From Massilia sp. BJB1822 (GTDB taxonomy: Bacteria > Pseudomonadota > Gammaproteobacteria > Burkholderiales > Burkholderiaceae_D), in assembly GCF_013369485.1 (NCBI RefSeq), contig NZ_JABWEB010000006.1, positions 62,001 through 126,000 of the forward strand: DNA of 64,000 bases, given 5' to 3'. Numbering within the stretch: the stretch's first letter is position 1; each line of letters starts with the position of its first letter. Both the position numbers and the translations under genes were made by a program. The notes below the pieces were generated by a model. The model searched no databases, had not been told where the DNA came from, and saw only the letters and a list, made by a program, of their open reading frames with translations. Below, in pieces: positions 1-8,902 of the stretch.

Positions 1-399
1 TCCATCTATCTGCACGGCGACCTGGGCGCCGGCAAAACCGCCCTCACGCGCGCCCTGCTGCACGCGGCCGGCCATGTGGGGCCGGTGAAAAGTCCGACCT
101 ATACCCTGTCCGAGCCTTACCGCGTGCAGCTCGGCGGCAAGCCGCAGACCGTCATCCACTACGATCTGTACCGCATGGGCAGCCCGGAGGAATTCCTCGA
201 CGCGGGCTTCCGCGAAGACTTCGACGGCGAGAATATCTGCATCGTCGAGTGGCCCGAGAAAGGCGAGCCGGTGCTGCCGCCGCCCGATCTGCACATTTTT
301 CTCACTGTGGCCGGACAGGGGCGTGATGTAGAATTGCAAGCGTCGTCAGCTCTGGGCCAGTCATGCCTTCAACGCCTTTCCTTCGCACCGAATCTTTGA
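1..399 (+). CDS. tsaE: tRNA threonylcarbamoyladenosine biosynthesis ATPase TsaE (5' partial)
   Basis: The P-loop ATPase partner of TsaB/TsaD, needed for the t6A37 modification of ANN-decoding tRNAs in the cytoplasm. The frame is open from the first base, so the start lies outside the window; 132 codons are visible. A Walker A motif GDLGAGKT lies near 16-39, followed by the family motifs SPTYTL and HYDLYR. The 3' end overlaps amiC by 37 bp. A tsaE-amidase-mutL-miaA order is known from enterobacteria; the same genes lie here in the same order, with extra genes between. Confidence 0.93.
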   Translation, partial: SIYLHGDLGAGKTALTRALLHAAGHVGPVKSPTYTLSEPYRVQLGGKPQTVIHYDLYRMGSPEEFLDAGFREDFDGENICIVEWPEKGEPVLPPPDLHIFLTVAGQGRDVELQASSALGQSCLQRLSFAPNL

Positions 400-1892
400 A
401 CGCCAAGCCTGTTGCCCGGCGCACCGTCCTGAAAGCCGGCGGCACCTTGCTGCTGTCGGTACTCGCGCCCCAGCTGGCCCACGCCGCCCAGATCCTGGCC
501 GTGCGCGTGTGGCCGGCCGATGACTATACCCGCGTCACGCTGGAAAACGACAGCGACCTGAAAACCAGCCACTTCCTGGTCAAGGATCCGGAACGCCTGG
601 TGGTCGATATCGAAGGGCTGGAACTGAATCCGACCTTGAAAAGCCTGGTCGCCAAGATCCAGTCCAACGACCCGTACATCAAGCAGGTGCGCGTGGGCCA
701 GAACAGGCCCAACGTGGTGCGCCTGGTGTTCGACCTGAAGGAAGAGGTCAAGCCGCAGGTGTTCACCCTGGCGCCGGTCGGCAATTACAAGCACCGCCTG
801 ATCTTCGACCTGTATCCGGTGAAAGCGGTCGACCCGATCGCGGCCATGATCGAAAAAGGCGAGTGGTCGAGCGACAGCAAGAGCGCGACGGCGACGCAGC
901 CTGCCATCACGGCCACGCCAGCGCCGCCGGCGGGCAGCGCCGCCAGCGGCGCGCAAGCCAATGCCGCCGGCGCCGCACCGGCCGGCAACGCATCCACCCA
1001 AGCGGCCGCCAACACTGCCGCCGTGCCGCATCCGGCGCCGCCTGGCGCCGCCGACGCGGGCAAGAACGGCGGCAAGCCCGATATCGCCGCAGCCAAGCCG
1101 GATGCCCGGCATGAAGGCCCAGCCGACGCCAAGGCGGAAGCCAAGGCCGAACAGCGCGCCGAGACGCGTCCCGGCAAGGTCACGCGCATGATCACCATCG
1201 CGCTCGATCCCGGCCATGGCGGCGAAGACCCCGGCGCCATCGGCGCGCGCGGCAGCCGCGAGAAGGATATCGTGCTGGCCATCGCCAAGCGCCTGAAGGC
1301 GCGCATCGAGGAGCATCCGAATATGCGCGTGATGCTGACGCGCGACGGCGACTACTTCGTGCCGCTGCCCACCCGCGTGGAAAAGGCGCGCAAGGTCGAT
1401 GCCGACCTGTTTGTCTCCATCCACGCCGACGCTTTCGTGCAGCCTTCGGCGCGCGGCTCCTCGGTCTTCGTGCTGTCGGAAAAAGGCGCCAGCTCGACGG
1501 CGGCGCGCTGGCTGGCGAACAAGGAAAACCAGGCCGACCTGATTGGCGGCGCGAACGTGAAAACGCCGGACAAGCAATTAGCCAGCGTGCTGTTCGACCT
1601 TTCCACCACAGCCCAGATCAACGACAGCATGAAGGTCGGCAAGGCGGTGCTGGGCGAAATCGGCGGCATCAACAAGCTGCACAAAGGCTCGGTGGAGCAG
1701 GCCGGATTCGCCGTGCTGAAAGCGCCCGACATCCCGTCCATCCTGATCGAAACGGCCTTCATCTCCAACCCGGAAGAGGAAGCGCGCCTTCTCGACAACG
1801 CCTATCAGGAACAGATCGCCAGCGCCATCGTCAAAGGCATCAAGAGCTACTTCGCCAAAAACCCGCCGCTCGCCAAGAGCCGGCAGACTTGA
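363..1892 (+). CDS. amiC: N-acetylmuramoyl-L-alanine amidase (AMIN + Amidase_3)
   Basis: Periplasmic zinc amidase that cleaves septal peptidoglycan during daughter-cell separation. The 509-residue protein starts with a twin-arginine-type signal (ARRTVLKAGG, then a hydrophobic stretch ending AHA). An AMIN domain occupies about 45-150, an Ala/Pro/Lys-rich low-complexity linker about 165-265, and the Amidase_3 domain about 272-495. Zinc and catalytic motifs are visible: DPGHGGEDPG, REKDIVL, VSIHADAF and LIETAFISN. It overlaps tsaE, suggesting coupled translation. AmiB is the other possible name; AMIN plus a Tat signal favours AmiC. Activity probably depends on an EnvC/NlpD-type activator not seen here. 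Confidence 0.93.
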   Translation: MPSTPFLRTESLNAKPVARRTVLKAGGTLLLSVLAPQLAHAAQILAVRVWPADDYTRVTLENDSDLKTSHFLVKDPERLVVDIEGLELNPTLKSLVAKIQSNDPYIKQVRVGQNRPNVVRLVFDLKEEVKPQVFTLAPVGNYKHRLIFDLYPVKAVDPIAAMIEKGEWSSDSKSATATQPAITATPAPPAGSAASGAQANAAGAAPAGNASTQAAANTAAVPHPAPPGAADAGKNGGKPDIAAAKPDARHEGPADAKAEAKAEQRAETRPGKVTRMITIALDPGHGGEDPGAIGARGSREKDIVLAIAKRLKARIEEHPNMRVMLTRDGDYFVPLPTRVEKARKVDADLFVSIHADAFVQPSARGSSVFVLSEKGASSTAARWLANKENQADLIGGANVKTPDKQLASVLFDLSTTAQINDSMKVGKAVLGEIGGINKLHKGSVEQAGFAVLKAPDIPSILIETAFISNPEEEARLLDNAYQEQIASAIVKGIKSYFAKNPPLAKSRQT

Positions 1893-1903
1893 GGAACAGC
1901 AGA

Positions 1904-2707
1904 ATGAGCAATATGGAACAGGCGGGCCAGTTGCCCGCCGTGCGCATCAAGGCGCAGGATGGCTCGCAAGCCCTGATCGCGCTGTATGGCGGCCATCTGC
2001 TGTCGTGGAAAAGCGGCGCGGGCAAGGAGCGCCTCTTCCTCAGCGAACTGTCGGCCCTCGACGGCAGCGCCGCCATCCGCGGCGGCGTGCCGGTGATCTT
2101 TCCCCAATTCGGCCAGCGCGGCAACGGCCAGCGCCACGGTTTTGCGCGCACCGCCACCTGGCGCCTGGCCAGCCATGCCGACGGCCAGCCCGGCATTCCG
2201 GCCCACGCCGAACTCCATCTGAACCAGGACGACCTGGCGCCCGCCGTCAAAGCCGACTGGCCGTATGCTTTCGAGCTGCGCCTGCGCTTTACCCTGCGCG
2301 CCGACGCCTTGAGCATGGCTTTCAATGTGCGCAATACCGGCCAGGACGATTTTTCCTTCGCCGCCGCCCTGCACACCTATTACGCGCTGGCCGATTTCGC
2401 CCGCACCACGCTGGATGGCCTGGCCGCGCCGATCGCCTTCAGCGAATTTCTCGACGAGATCCATCCCGCCACGCCGGCCTTAAGCCTGTGCCAGCCGGCC
2501 GGCCAGGAATCGCTGCAATTGCAGCAGCAGGGCTTTAACGAATGGGTGGTATGGAATCCGGGCGCGGCCAATGCGGCGGCCCTGCTGGATATGGCGGATG
2601 AGGAATGGCGCCGCTTCGTCTGCATCGAACCGGCGCGCGTGGACAAGCAGATCCTGCGCGCCGGCGGCGAGTGGAGCGGGATTCACACCGTCAGTTCGAT
2701 TCCTTGA
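1904..2707 (+). CDS. D-hexose-6-phosphate mutarotase (YeaD-like aldose 1-epimerase)
   Basis: Predicted to interconvert alpha and beta anomers of glucose-6-phosphate or related hexose phosphates in the cytoplasm. The 267-residue protein has the YeaD-family motifs GGVPVIFPQFG and RHGFAR (catalytic His), LHTYYALAD, and a late FVCIEPAR Glu. The ATG at 1904 is chosen because GAGGAAC lies 7-13 bases upstream; an upstream TTG at 1889 would overlap the amiC stop. The 3' end overlaps the convergent carbonic anhydrase gene by 17 bp. Confidence 0.88.
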   Translation: MSNMEQAGQLPAVRIKAQDGSQALIALYGGHLLSWKSGAGKERLFLSELSALDGSAAIRGGVPVIFPQFGQRGNGQRHGFARTATWRLASHADGQPGIPAHAELHLNQDDLAPAVKADWPYAFELRLRFTLRADALSMAFNVRNTGQDDFSFAAALHTYYALADFARTTLDGLAAPIAFSEFLDEIHPATPALSLCQPAGQESLQLQQQGFNEWVVWNPGAANAAALLDMADEEWRRFVCIEPARVDKQILRAGGEWSGIHTVSSIP

Positions 2708-3749
2708 TCATGCGGCCCGATCCTGCCTGGATCGGACGCGCATTGAGTGGATACAGGCGGCTGAACAGGGCCATCTGCGCCGGCGAGGCCTGCACCGGCT
2801 CCTTCATCACCAGCCACAGCACGCCTTCGGTGCAGGGCGGCGTGGTCAGCGAACCCATATACGTAAAGTAATCGCGGCGCTGCGGCAGCAGGTCGTTGGG
2901 GTCGAGCACCACCGAGGGATTAGCGATATCGCGTTTTTCCAGCGGCAGATGGTTCCACACGGTCTGGATGGCCGGCTGCGGCTTGCCGCGTTCCAGCAGC
3001 AGGGCCAGCACGGCCAGGCGGCCTTCCGCATCCTTGTGCACCAGGTGGATCACCATCTCGAAACCCTTGCCGTTGATGCGCTCCTCGGACGGGCGGTGGA
3101 AGTGGAACTGCTGCAGCTCGTACATGCGGTTCTGCACCGACAGGAAATTGCCGCCGCCGACCGTCACCTGCACCGTATGGCCGTTATCCTGCACCGAGAA
3201 GGCCGATGGGCGGTAATCGAAATTGATCTGTTCCAGATCGACCTTCATGCCGTCGCGGATATCGATGGGCGACTGGCGGTTGCCCGTGCCGCACTTGGCC
3301 CAGTCCGAATTGATCTTGCTCCAGTTGGCCGGGCCGAACTCGCCCTCATACGCCCAGTGCGTGCCGTTGGCGCGCGGCGGCGGCATGGCGGCCAGCTTGG
3401 CGGCGCGGGCGGCGGCATCCTTCTTGGCCTTGGCGGCGGCAGCGGCGCGCGCGGCCTGGTTGGCGCGCATCGCGGCCAGGCGCTCGGCGATCTTGGCCGA
3501 CAGCTCGGCCTCGGCCTGCTCCTCCTGTTCGCGCGCCGACAGCTTGGCGGGCTTGCCGGCCGCGGCTTTGGCGCCGGCGGCGGGTTTGCCTTCCTTGCCT
3601 TCCTTGGACGAGGCGGAACCCGGCACCGAAGGATTGGGCGGATGGATGGATTTGATATTGGCTGGTTTGGGCGGCGGCTGGCCCGCGTCGAAGGCACCCG
3701 CCGAGGCAATCAGGAAACAGCTGGCGGTGAGGACGATGAGCTTACGCAT
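2691..3749 (-). CDS. Alpha-class carbonic anhydrase with Ala/Lys-rich N-terminal extension
   Basis: Periplasmic zinc enzyme converting CO2 and bicarbonate. A signal peptide (about 1-19) is followed by a Pro/Lys/Ala-rich segment (20-70), a predicted charged coiled coil (about 71-121) and the alpha-CA domain (about 129-350). Zinc ligands are visible as His216 and His218 in QFHFHRPSE and His235 in IHLVHKD; QSPIDI and TTPPCTEG are family signatures. At 352 residues it is about 100 longer than typical bacterial alpha-CAs, the excess being the N-terminal extension. No strong ribosome-binding site precedes the ATG. The domain call is certain; the role of the extension is unknown. Confidence 0.9.
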   Translation of the reverse strand: MRKLIVLTASCFLIASAGAFDAGQPPPKPANIKSIHPPNPSVPGSASSKEGKEGKPAAGAKAAAGKPAKLSAREQEEQAEAELSAKIAERLAAMRANQAARAAAAAKAKKDAAARAAKLAAMPPPRANGTHWAYEGEFGPANWSKINSDWAKCGTGNRQSPIDIRDGMKVDLEQINFDYRPSAFSVQDNGHTVQVTVGGGNFLSVQNRMYELQQFHFHRPSEERINGKGFEMVIHLVHKDAEGRLAVLALLLERGKPQPAIQTVWNHLPLEKRDIANPSVVLDPNDLLPQRRDYFTYMGSLTTPPCTEGVLWLVMKEPVQASPAQMALFSRLYPLNARPIQAGSGRMIKESN

Positions 3750-3785
3750 GAGAGTCAGGGATAATCGTTGATTACCCCTGTTAAC

Positions 3786-3816
3786 GGTTGCCCCCGAGGA
3801 AAACTTGAGGGCAACC
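3786..3816 (-). terminator. Stem-loop after dedA (no U-tract)
   Basis: A perfect 8-bp inverted repeat (GGTTGCCC at 3786-3793, GGGCAACC at 3809-3816) lies 12 bases beyond the dedA stop on the minus strand and before the carbonic anhydrase gene. It lacks a clear run of T, so it may be a weak or Rho-assisted terminator or an mRNA 3'-end stabiliser. Confidence 0.4.
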
Positions 3817-3827
3817 TAAAGGAAGGC

Positions 3828-4472
3828 TTAGCGGCCGAGAACCTTGCGCCCCAGCTTCCACATGCCGCCCAGAGCCATGGGCACGATGGCTACGCCCACG
3901 CCGACCAGCACGATAGTGGTCAGATTTTCGCGGATGATGGGCAGATGGCCGAACATATAGCCCGCCACGGTCAGCGACAGCACCCACAGCACGGCGCCGG
4001 TGATGTTATACAGCTGGAAGCGGGCCTGGGTCATATCCGACACACCGGCCACGAAAGGCGCGAAGGTGCGCACCACTGGCACGAAACGCGCCAGGATGAT
4101 GGTCTTGCCGCCATGGCGCTCGAAGAAATCGTGGGTGCGGCGCAGCGCCTCTTTATTGATCCAGCGGTAATCGTGGGTGAAGACGCGCTGGCCGATGGCC
4201 TCGCCGATCCAGTAATTGGTGGTATTGCCCAGCACGGCAGCCGTAATCAGCAGACCCGCCAGCAAGGCCAGATTCATTTCGCCGCTGGCGCAGAAGGCGC
4301 CAGCGATAAACAGCAGGGTATCCCCTGGGAAGAAGAACAGCACGACCAGGCCGGTCTCGCAAAAGATAATGGCAAACAGCACCGCATAGACCAAAGTGCC
4401 ATATTGCGCGATCAGCGTGCCCATCGCCTTGTCGACGTGGACCAGCATGTCCAGAAATTGAACTAAATCCAT
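3828..4472 (-). CDS. DedA family membrane protein
   Basis: Inner-membrane protein of the DedA/VTT family, whose members act in undecaprenyl-phosphate or phospholipid flipping and in proton-dependent envelope homeostasis. The 214-residue product has several hydrophobic helices and the diagnostic motifs FFPGDTLLF and RFVPVVRTFAPFVAG, containing the conserved essential arginines. The ATG at 4472 (MDLVQFLDML) is preferred; an upstream in-frame extension would add 33 residues with no homology-like character. It is divergent from the cyclophilin gene. The substrate cannot be read from sequence. Confidence 0.9.
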   Translation of the reverse strand: MDLVQFLDMLVHVDKAMGTLIAQYGTLVYAVLFAIIFCETGLVVLFFFPGDTLLFIAGAFCASGEMNLALLAGLLITAAVLGNTTNYWIGEAIGQRVFTHDYRWINKEALRRTHDFFERHGGKTIILARFVPVVRTFAPFVAGVSDMTQARFQLYNITGAVLWVLSLTVAGYMFGHLPIIRENLTTIVLVGVGVAIVPMALGGMWKLGRKVLGR

Positions 4473-4584
4473 TAAGTTATCCCAAAAGGTTGCGGCGGGA
4501 ATCATACACCAGCCTTGTAGGCAGAAACGCTCCCGTCTCGGATATTTCTTAGCGCCGGCGGGGTTCGCCAAAGATATTCCAGTT

Positions 4585-4590
4585 TACAAT
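4585..4590 (+). promoter_or_regulatory. Possible -10 element for the cyclophilin gene
   Basis: TACAAT lies 46 bases upstream of the cyclophilin ATG in the divergent dedA/cyclophilin spacer. No good -35 is seen at 16-18 bp, so this is a weak call. The gene's AAGGAG ribosome-binding site follows at 4622. Confidence 0.3.
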
Positions 4591-4636
4591 TCCTCAACAC
4601 GGCGCAGCAAGCCGCCGACCACAAGGAGACTGAAGG

Positions 4637-5575
4637 ATGCAGAAAGCACTGAACGTTTTGACGAAGCGGCCTGGCGCCGCGGCCCTGGCTTTTGTCCTAC
4701 TAGCTGGCTGCGGCGCTGCCGGCGCCGCCGAGAAGGAGCTGGCGCCCAAGGCCACGCTGGCCGATGTGATCAAGGCCTCCAAAGCGGCCGACTGGCGCCC
4801 GCTCGATCCCGAGAACACCTTATATATGGAGCTGCCGGCCGGACGCGTGGTGATCGAGCTGGCGCCCGCCTTTGCCCCCAAGCACGCCGCCAATATCCGC
4901 GCCATGGCGCGCGAACACTATTTCGACGGTCTCGCCATCCTGCGCTCCCAAGACAACTGGGTGGTGCAATGGGGCGATCCCGACGAGAAAACCCCCAAGC
5001 CGCTGAAAACCGCCCAGGCCAAGCTGGCCGGCGAATTCACCGTCCCCCTGTCCAATGACAAGCACTTCACCCGCCTGCCCGACCGCGACGGCTACGCGCC
5101 GCAGGTGGGCCACTCCAACGGCTTCCCGGTCGGGCGCGACCCGAAAAGCAAGCAAACCTGGCTGGCGCACTGCTACGGCATGGTCGGCGTCGCGCGCGGC
5201 AACGAGTCCGACAGCGGCAATGGCGGCGCCCTGTATGCCGTGATCGGCAACGCCCCGCGCCACCTCGACCGCAATATCACCGTGGTCGGGCGCGTGGTAT
5301 CCGGCATGTCCCTGCTGTCTGTACTGCCGCGCGGCGCCGCCCCGATGGGTTTTTATGACAAGCCCGAGCAGATGGTCCCGATCAAGGCCGTGCGCCTGGC
5401 CGCCGACGTCCCCGAAGCCGAGCGCAGCCGCCTCGAAGTCATGCGCACCGACACGGCGACCTATGCCGCCGCCGTCGAAGCCCAGCGCAACCGCGGCGGC
5501 CCCTGGACCAAGGTCGCCGCCGGCCATATCGACCTGTGCAACGCCCCCCTCCCCGTCCGCGAACCAGCCCCTTGA
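4637..5575 (+). CDS. Cyclophilin-type peptidyl-prolyl cis-trans isomerase, probable lipoprotein
   Basis: Predicted to catalyse proline isomerisation during folding of exported proteins. The 312-residue protein carries a hydrophobic N-terminus ending LLAGC (Cys25), a plausible lipobox, so it is likely anchored to a membrane from the periplasmic side; ordinary signal peptidase cleavage after GAA is the alternative. The cyclophilin fold spans about 55-260, with [18 protein letters not shown] at its start and an unusually long, divergent core compared with PpiA. An AAGGAG ribosome-binding site precedes the ATG. The stop codon lies inside the first base positions of a palindromic repeat. Confidence 0.82.
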   Translation: MQKALNVLTKRPGAAALAFVLLAGCGAAGAAEKELAPKATLADVIKASKAADWRPLDPENTLYMELPAGRVVIELAPAFAPKHAANIRAMAREHYFDGLAILRSQDNWVVQWGDPDEKTPKPLKTAQAKLAGEFTVPLSNDKHFTRLPDRDGYAPQVGHSNGFPVGRDPKSKQTWLAHCYGMVGVARGNESDSGNGGALYAVIGNAPRHLDRNITVVGRVVSGMSLLSVLPRGAAPMGFYDKPEQMVPIKAVRLAADVPEAERSRLEVMRTDTATYAAAVEAQRNRGGPWTKVAAGHIDLCNAPLPVREPAP

Positions 5576-5650
5576 TCTAAATCAGCAAATGTCCGACCCT
5601 GGTGCCTCGGCGGCCCCGCCTGACACCAGGGTGGGACATTGTTTGATCTG
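5573..5650. repeat. Palindromic intergenic repeat, copy 1
   Basis: Two 17-base arms (5588-5604 and 5624-5640, core ACCCTGGTG/CACCAGGGT flanked by AATGTCC/GGACATT) pair with one mismatch around a GC-rich loop. Outer flanks resemble TGATCTAAATCAG and TTTGATCTGG. The same core occurs twice at 13911-14032. The element begins at the cyclophilin TGA and ends 30 bases before mutL, so it may act as a transcript 3' end or processing site. Confidence 0.85.
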
Positions 5651-5675
5651 GCGCAAACGGGGGAGCGGGCTCATT

Positions 5676-5681
5676 TATAAT
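5676..5681 (+). promoter_or_regulatory. Perfect TATAAT overlapping the first mutL ATG
   Basis: A consensus -10 hexamer overlaps the upstream candidate start at 5680. If used, transcription would begin near 5688-5689, at the second in-frame ATG, giving a leaderless mutL message. No good -35 is present (GCAAAC at the 17-bp position), so function is uncertain. Confidence 0.35.
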
Positions 5682-7638
5682 GCGGGACATGAACGCGCCT
5701 ACTCTTCCTCGTCCTATCCGGGCTTTGCCGGACCAGCTTATTTCCCAGATCGCTGCCGGCGAGGTGGTGGAGCGGCCCTCGGCCGTGGTCAAGGAGTTGC
5801 TGGAGAACGCGCTCGACGCGGGTTCGTCGCAGATTACGGTGCGTTTGGAGGAAGGCGGGGTCAAACGTATCTGCATTACGGATAACGGTCGAGGCATTCC
5901 GCCCGACCAGATGCCGCTCGCGCTGGCGCGCCATGCCACCTCGAAAATCGCCAGCCTGGACGACCTGGAAAATGTGGCCACCCTCGGTTTCCGCGGCGAG
6001 GCGCTGGCTTCCATCGCTTCGGTGGCGGCTGTCACCCTCACGTCGCGCACGGCCGATGCGGCCCATGCCTGGGAGATCGAGGGTTCGCACAACGGCACGG
6101 TGTCGCCCTCTTCCGGCGCGCAGGGCACCACGGTCGATGTGCGCGACCTGTATTTCAACACGCCGGCACGGCGCAAATTCCTGAAGTCGGAACAGACCGA
6201 GTTCGGCCACTGCGCCGAGGTGGTGCGCCGCGTCGCCTTGGCGCGGCCGGACGTGTCGTTCACGCTGTCGCACAACGGCCGTACCGTGGACCACTGGATG
6301 GTGGCCGATATGGCCAAGCGCAGCGCGCAGATTCTGGGCGAGAATTTCGCCGAGGCGCGCCTGCCGCTGGACGAGGGTTCGGGCCTGCTACGCCTGCACG
6401 GCTTCGCCGGTCTGCCGACCGCCTCCAAGGCGCGCGCCGATGCGCAGTATTTTTATGTCAACGGCCGCTTCGTGCGCGACAAGCTGCTGGTGCACGCGGT
6501 GCGCGCCGCCTATGAGGATGTGCTGCACGGCGACCGCTTCCCTTCCTATGTGCTGGCGCTCGACCTGGACCCGGCCCTGGTGGACGTGAATGTGCACCCG
6601 TCCAAGATCGAGGTGCGCTTCCGCGACGGCCGCGCCGTGCACCAGTTTGTCTTCCACGCGGTGCAGCGCGCCCTGGCCCAGACTTCGGCGACGGCCCACG
6701 GCAGCGTGCCGTCGCCGCTGCCAGCGGCCGACACCCTGGCCGGCGGCCCGCTCTGGCGTCCGCAGCAAGCCTCCTTCGGCGCCGAGCTGAATCCGCACTA
6801 TCAGCCCACGTTCTCGCCCTCGCCTTTCGGCCAGCCCGGCCAGGGCGGCGGCGTGGCCCAGAGCACCGAACGCTATGGCGCCCTGTTCGCAGGCGAGCGC
6901 CGCGCCGACGGCCTGGATGGCGCGGCCCAGGATGGCAGCGCGGCCCTGAATGGCGGCGGCGGCTTCTCGGCCACGGGCAGCTACGCCATGCCGCAAGCCA
7001 CGCCGTATATCGCTTCGCCCGCCGTGCTGGCGCAGGACGAGGAATTCCCGCTCGGCTTCGCCCTGGCCCAGCTGCATGGCATCTATATCCTGGCGCAGAA
7101 CAGCAAAGGCCTGGTGCTGGTGGACATGCACGCTGCCCACGAGCGCATCCTCTATGAACAATTGAAGAACGCGCTGGACGAGCAGCTCAACGGCGCCGCC
7201 ATGCAGATCCAGTCGCTGCTGATTCCCGTCACCTTCTACGCCGACCCGGTGGAAGTGGGCACGGTGCAGGAGCATGCCGAGACCCTGCAAACCCTGGGCT
7301 TCGACATCGCCGCGCTCTCGCCCACCACCCTGGCGGTGCGCTCCGTGCCGGCCCTGCTGAAAAACGCCGACGCGCAAACCCTGGCGCGCGACGTGCTGCG
7401 CGATGTGCGTGAATACGGCGGCTCGCGCATGCTGATCGAGCGCCGCAACGAGCTGCTGGGTACCCTGGCCTGCCACACGGCGGTGCGCGCCAACCGCATC
7501 CTGACCCAACCCGAAATGAATGCCCTGCTGCGCCAGATGGAAAGCACCGAGCGCGCCGACCAGTGCAACCATGGCCGCCCCACCTGGGTGCAAGTCGAAA
7601 TCAGCGCGCTGGACAAGCTGTTCCTGCGCGGCCAATAA
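5680..7638 (+). CDS. mutL: DNA mismatch repair protein MutL
   Basis: Mismatch repair coordinator that couples MutS to strand excision. The 652-residue protein has an N-terminal GHKL ATPase ([27 protein letters not shown]), a transducer domain, a Gly/Ala-rich linker at about 345-445, and a C-terminal dimerisation domain. [12 protein letters not shown] near residue 482 fits the DQHA(x2)E(x4)E nicking-endonuclease motif with Met for Gln, and a CNHGRP zinc-site motif follows. This suggests a MutL that nicks DNA itself, as expected in lineages without MutH. The start may be 5680 or the ATG at 5689 (MNAPTLP). It sits 13 bases before miaA. Confidence 0.96.
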   Translation: MRDMNAPTLPRPIRALPDQLISQIAAGEVVERPSAVVKELLENALDAGSSQITVRLEEGGVKRICITDNGRGIPPDQMPLALARHATSKIASLDDLENVATLGFRGEALASIASVAAVTLTSRTADAAHAWEIEGSHNGTVSPSSGAQGTTVDVRDLYFNTPARRKFLKSEQTEFGHCAEVVRRVALARPDVSFTLSHNGRTVDHWMVADMAKRSAQILGENFAEARLPLDEGSGLLRLHGFAGLPTASKARADAQYFYVNGRFVRDKLLVHAVRAAYEDVLHGDRFPSYVLALDLDPALVDVNVHPSKIEVRFRDGRAVHQFVFHAVQRALAQTSATAHGSVPSPLPAADTLAGGPLWRPQQASFGAELNPHYQPTFSPSPFGQPGQGGGVAQSTERYGALFAGERRADGLDGAAQDGSAALNGGGGFSATGSYAMPQATPYIASPAVLAQDEEFPLGFALAQLHGIYILAQNSKGLVLVDMHAAHERILYEQLKNALDEQLNGAAMQIQSLLIPVTFYADPVEVGTVQEHAETLQTLGFDIAALSPTTLAVRSVPALLKNADAQTLARDVLRDVREYGGSRMLIERRNELLGTLACHTAVRANRILTQPEMNALLRQMESTERADQCNHGRPTWVQVEISALDKLFLRGQ

Positions 7639-7651
7639 GAATACCAGCATC

Positions 7652-8617
7652 ATGAACCACACCACTGGGCGGCCGCTGGCGGTCGCCATCATGGGGCCGA
7701 CGGCCAGCGGCAAGACCGCCTCGGCCCTGGCCATCGCCGAGCGCATCCCGTCGGAAATCATCTCGGTCGATTCAGCCCTGGTCTATCGCGGCATGGATAT
7801 CGGCACCGCCAAGCCCTCGCGCGCGGAGCTGGCCGCCGTGCCGCACCACCTGATCGACATCATCGATCCGCTCGACGCCTATTCCGTGGCCCAGTTCCGC
7901 GCCGATACCCTGCGCCTGGTGGCCGAGATCCAGGCACGCGGCAAGCTGCCGCTGCTGGTGGGCGGCACCATGCTGTACTTCAAAGGCCTCAACGATGGCC
8001 TGGACGAGCTGCCCGGCGCCGACCCGGTCCTGCGCGCCCGCCTGGAAGACGAGGCGGCCCGCCTCGGCTGGCCCGTCATGCACGCCCGCCTGGCCACACT
8101 GGACGCGGAAACGGCGGCCCGCCTGAAACCCAATGACGCCCAGCGCATCCAGCGCGCGCTGGAAGTCATTGAACTTAGCGGCCAGCCCATGTCGGCCCTG
8201 CTGGCCCTGCGCGAAAAAACCGAGCTGCCGTTCGAGTTGCTGCCGCTGGCGCTGGAACCGTCCGAGCGCAGCGCGCTGCACGATCGCATCGCCCAGCGCT
8301 TCGACCTGATGCTGAACGCGCCGGACGGCGGCCTGCTGGCCGAAGTCGAAGCCCTGCGCCGGCGCGGCGACCTGCATCCCGGCCTGCCCTCGATGCGTTG
8401 CGTCGGCTACCGCCAGGCTTGGGACTATCTGGATGGGACCATCGATTACGCCGCCCTGCGCGAAACCGGCATCATCGCTACGCGCCAGCTGGCCAAGCGC
8501 CAGCTGACCTGGCTGCGCGCCATGCCGCAGCGCAGCGTTATCGATTGCCTGGCGCCGGATGCGGCCAGCCAGCTGCTGGCGCGGGTGGAAGCGGCCCTCG
8601 CCGCGCGCGCCGCTTAA
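7652..8617 (+). CDS. miaA: tRNA dimethylallyltransferase MiaA
   Basis: Transfers a dimethylallyl group to A37 of tRNAs that read UNN codons, the first step toward ms2i6A (MiaB, at 22.4 kb, does the second). The 321-residue protein carries the P-loop GPTASGKT near residue 17, [16 protein letters not shown], and the [11 protein letters not shown] and YRQAWDYL motifs. The ATG at 7652 lies just after mutL. No hfq follows, unlike in enterobacteria; a tRNA gene does. Confidence 0.96.
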   Translation: MNHTTGRPLAVAIMGPTASGKTASALAIAERIPSEIISVDSALVYRGMDIGTAKPSRAELAAVPHHLIDIIDPLDAYSVAQFRADTLRLVAEIQARGKLPLLVGGTMLYFKGLNDGLDELPGADPVLRARLEDEAARLGWPVMHARLATLDAETAARLKPNDAQRIQRALEVIELSGQPMSALLALREKTELPFELLPLALEPSERSALHDRIAQRFDLMLNAPDGGLLAEVEALRRRGDLHPGLPSMRCVGYRQAWDYLDGTIDYAALRETGIIATRQLAKRQLTWLRAMPQRSVIDCLAPDAASQLLARVEAALAARAA

Positions 8618-8699
8618 GGGAAAAAGCGCCTAGAATCATAGCGAAAATGCCACTTTCCACCCTTTTTCACGAAGCTGTAAAAAAGTTGTGGCAGTTTCC

Positions 8700-8728
8700 T
8701 TGACAGAGTTCGGCCCAAGCCCGATAAT
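8700..8728 (+). promoter_or_regulatory. Sigma-70 promoter of the tRNA gene
   Basis: A perfect TTGACA (8700-8705) is followed at exactly 17 bp by GATAAT (8723-8728), 12 bases before the mature 5' end of the tRNA. This is the best promoter match in the window. Confidence 0.85.
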
Positions 8729-8740
8729 GCTTGCCGTTGC

Positions 8741-8817
8741 GGTGATATAGCTCAGTTGGTTAGAGCATAGCATTCATAATGCTAGGGTCGTTGGTTCAAG
8801 TCCAACTATCACCACCA
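8741..8817 (+). tRNA. tRNA-Met (CAT anticodon)
   Basis: A 77-base cloverleaf with encoded CCA. The 7-bp acceptor stem pairs GGTGATA with TATCACC, the D-loop has AGCTCAGTTGGTTAGAGC, the anticodon stem TAGCA/TGCTA encloses loop TTCATAA (anticodon CAT), and the T-arm contains GGTTCAAGTCC. Similarity to elongator tRNA-Met is good; an Ile2-type tRNA (lysidine-modified CAT) cannot be fully excluded. A truncated integrase gene lies 86 bases downstream, so its 3' end is a likely old integration site. Confidence 0.95.
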
Positions 8818-8827
8818 GGAATACATA

Positions 8828-8860
8828 AGCCGTTGATTCGCAAGGATCAACGGCTTTTTT
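8828..8860 (+). terminator. Rho-independent terminator of the tRNA gene
   Basis: A perfect 10-bp stem (AGCCGTTGAT/ATCAACGGCT) with an 8-base loop is followed by six T. It starts 10 bases after the tRNA CCA end. Confidence 0.9.
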
Positions 8861-8902
8861 GTTTGCCCTTTCCCCGCTTGCTGTTGCACAAAGGTGCTAC
8901 AC

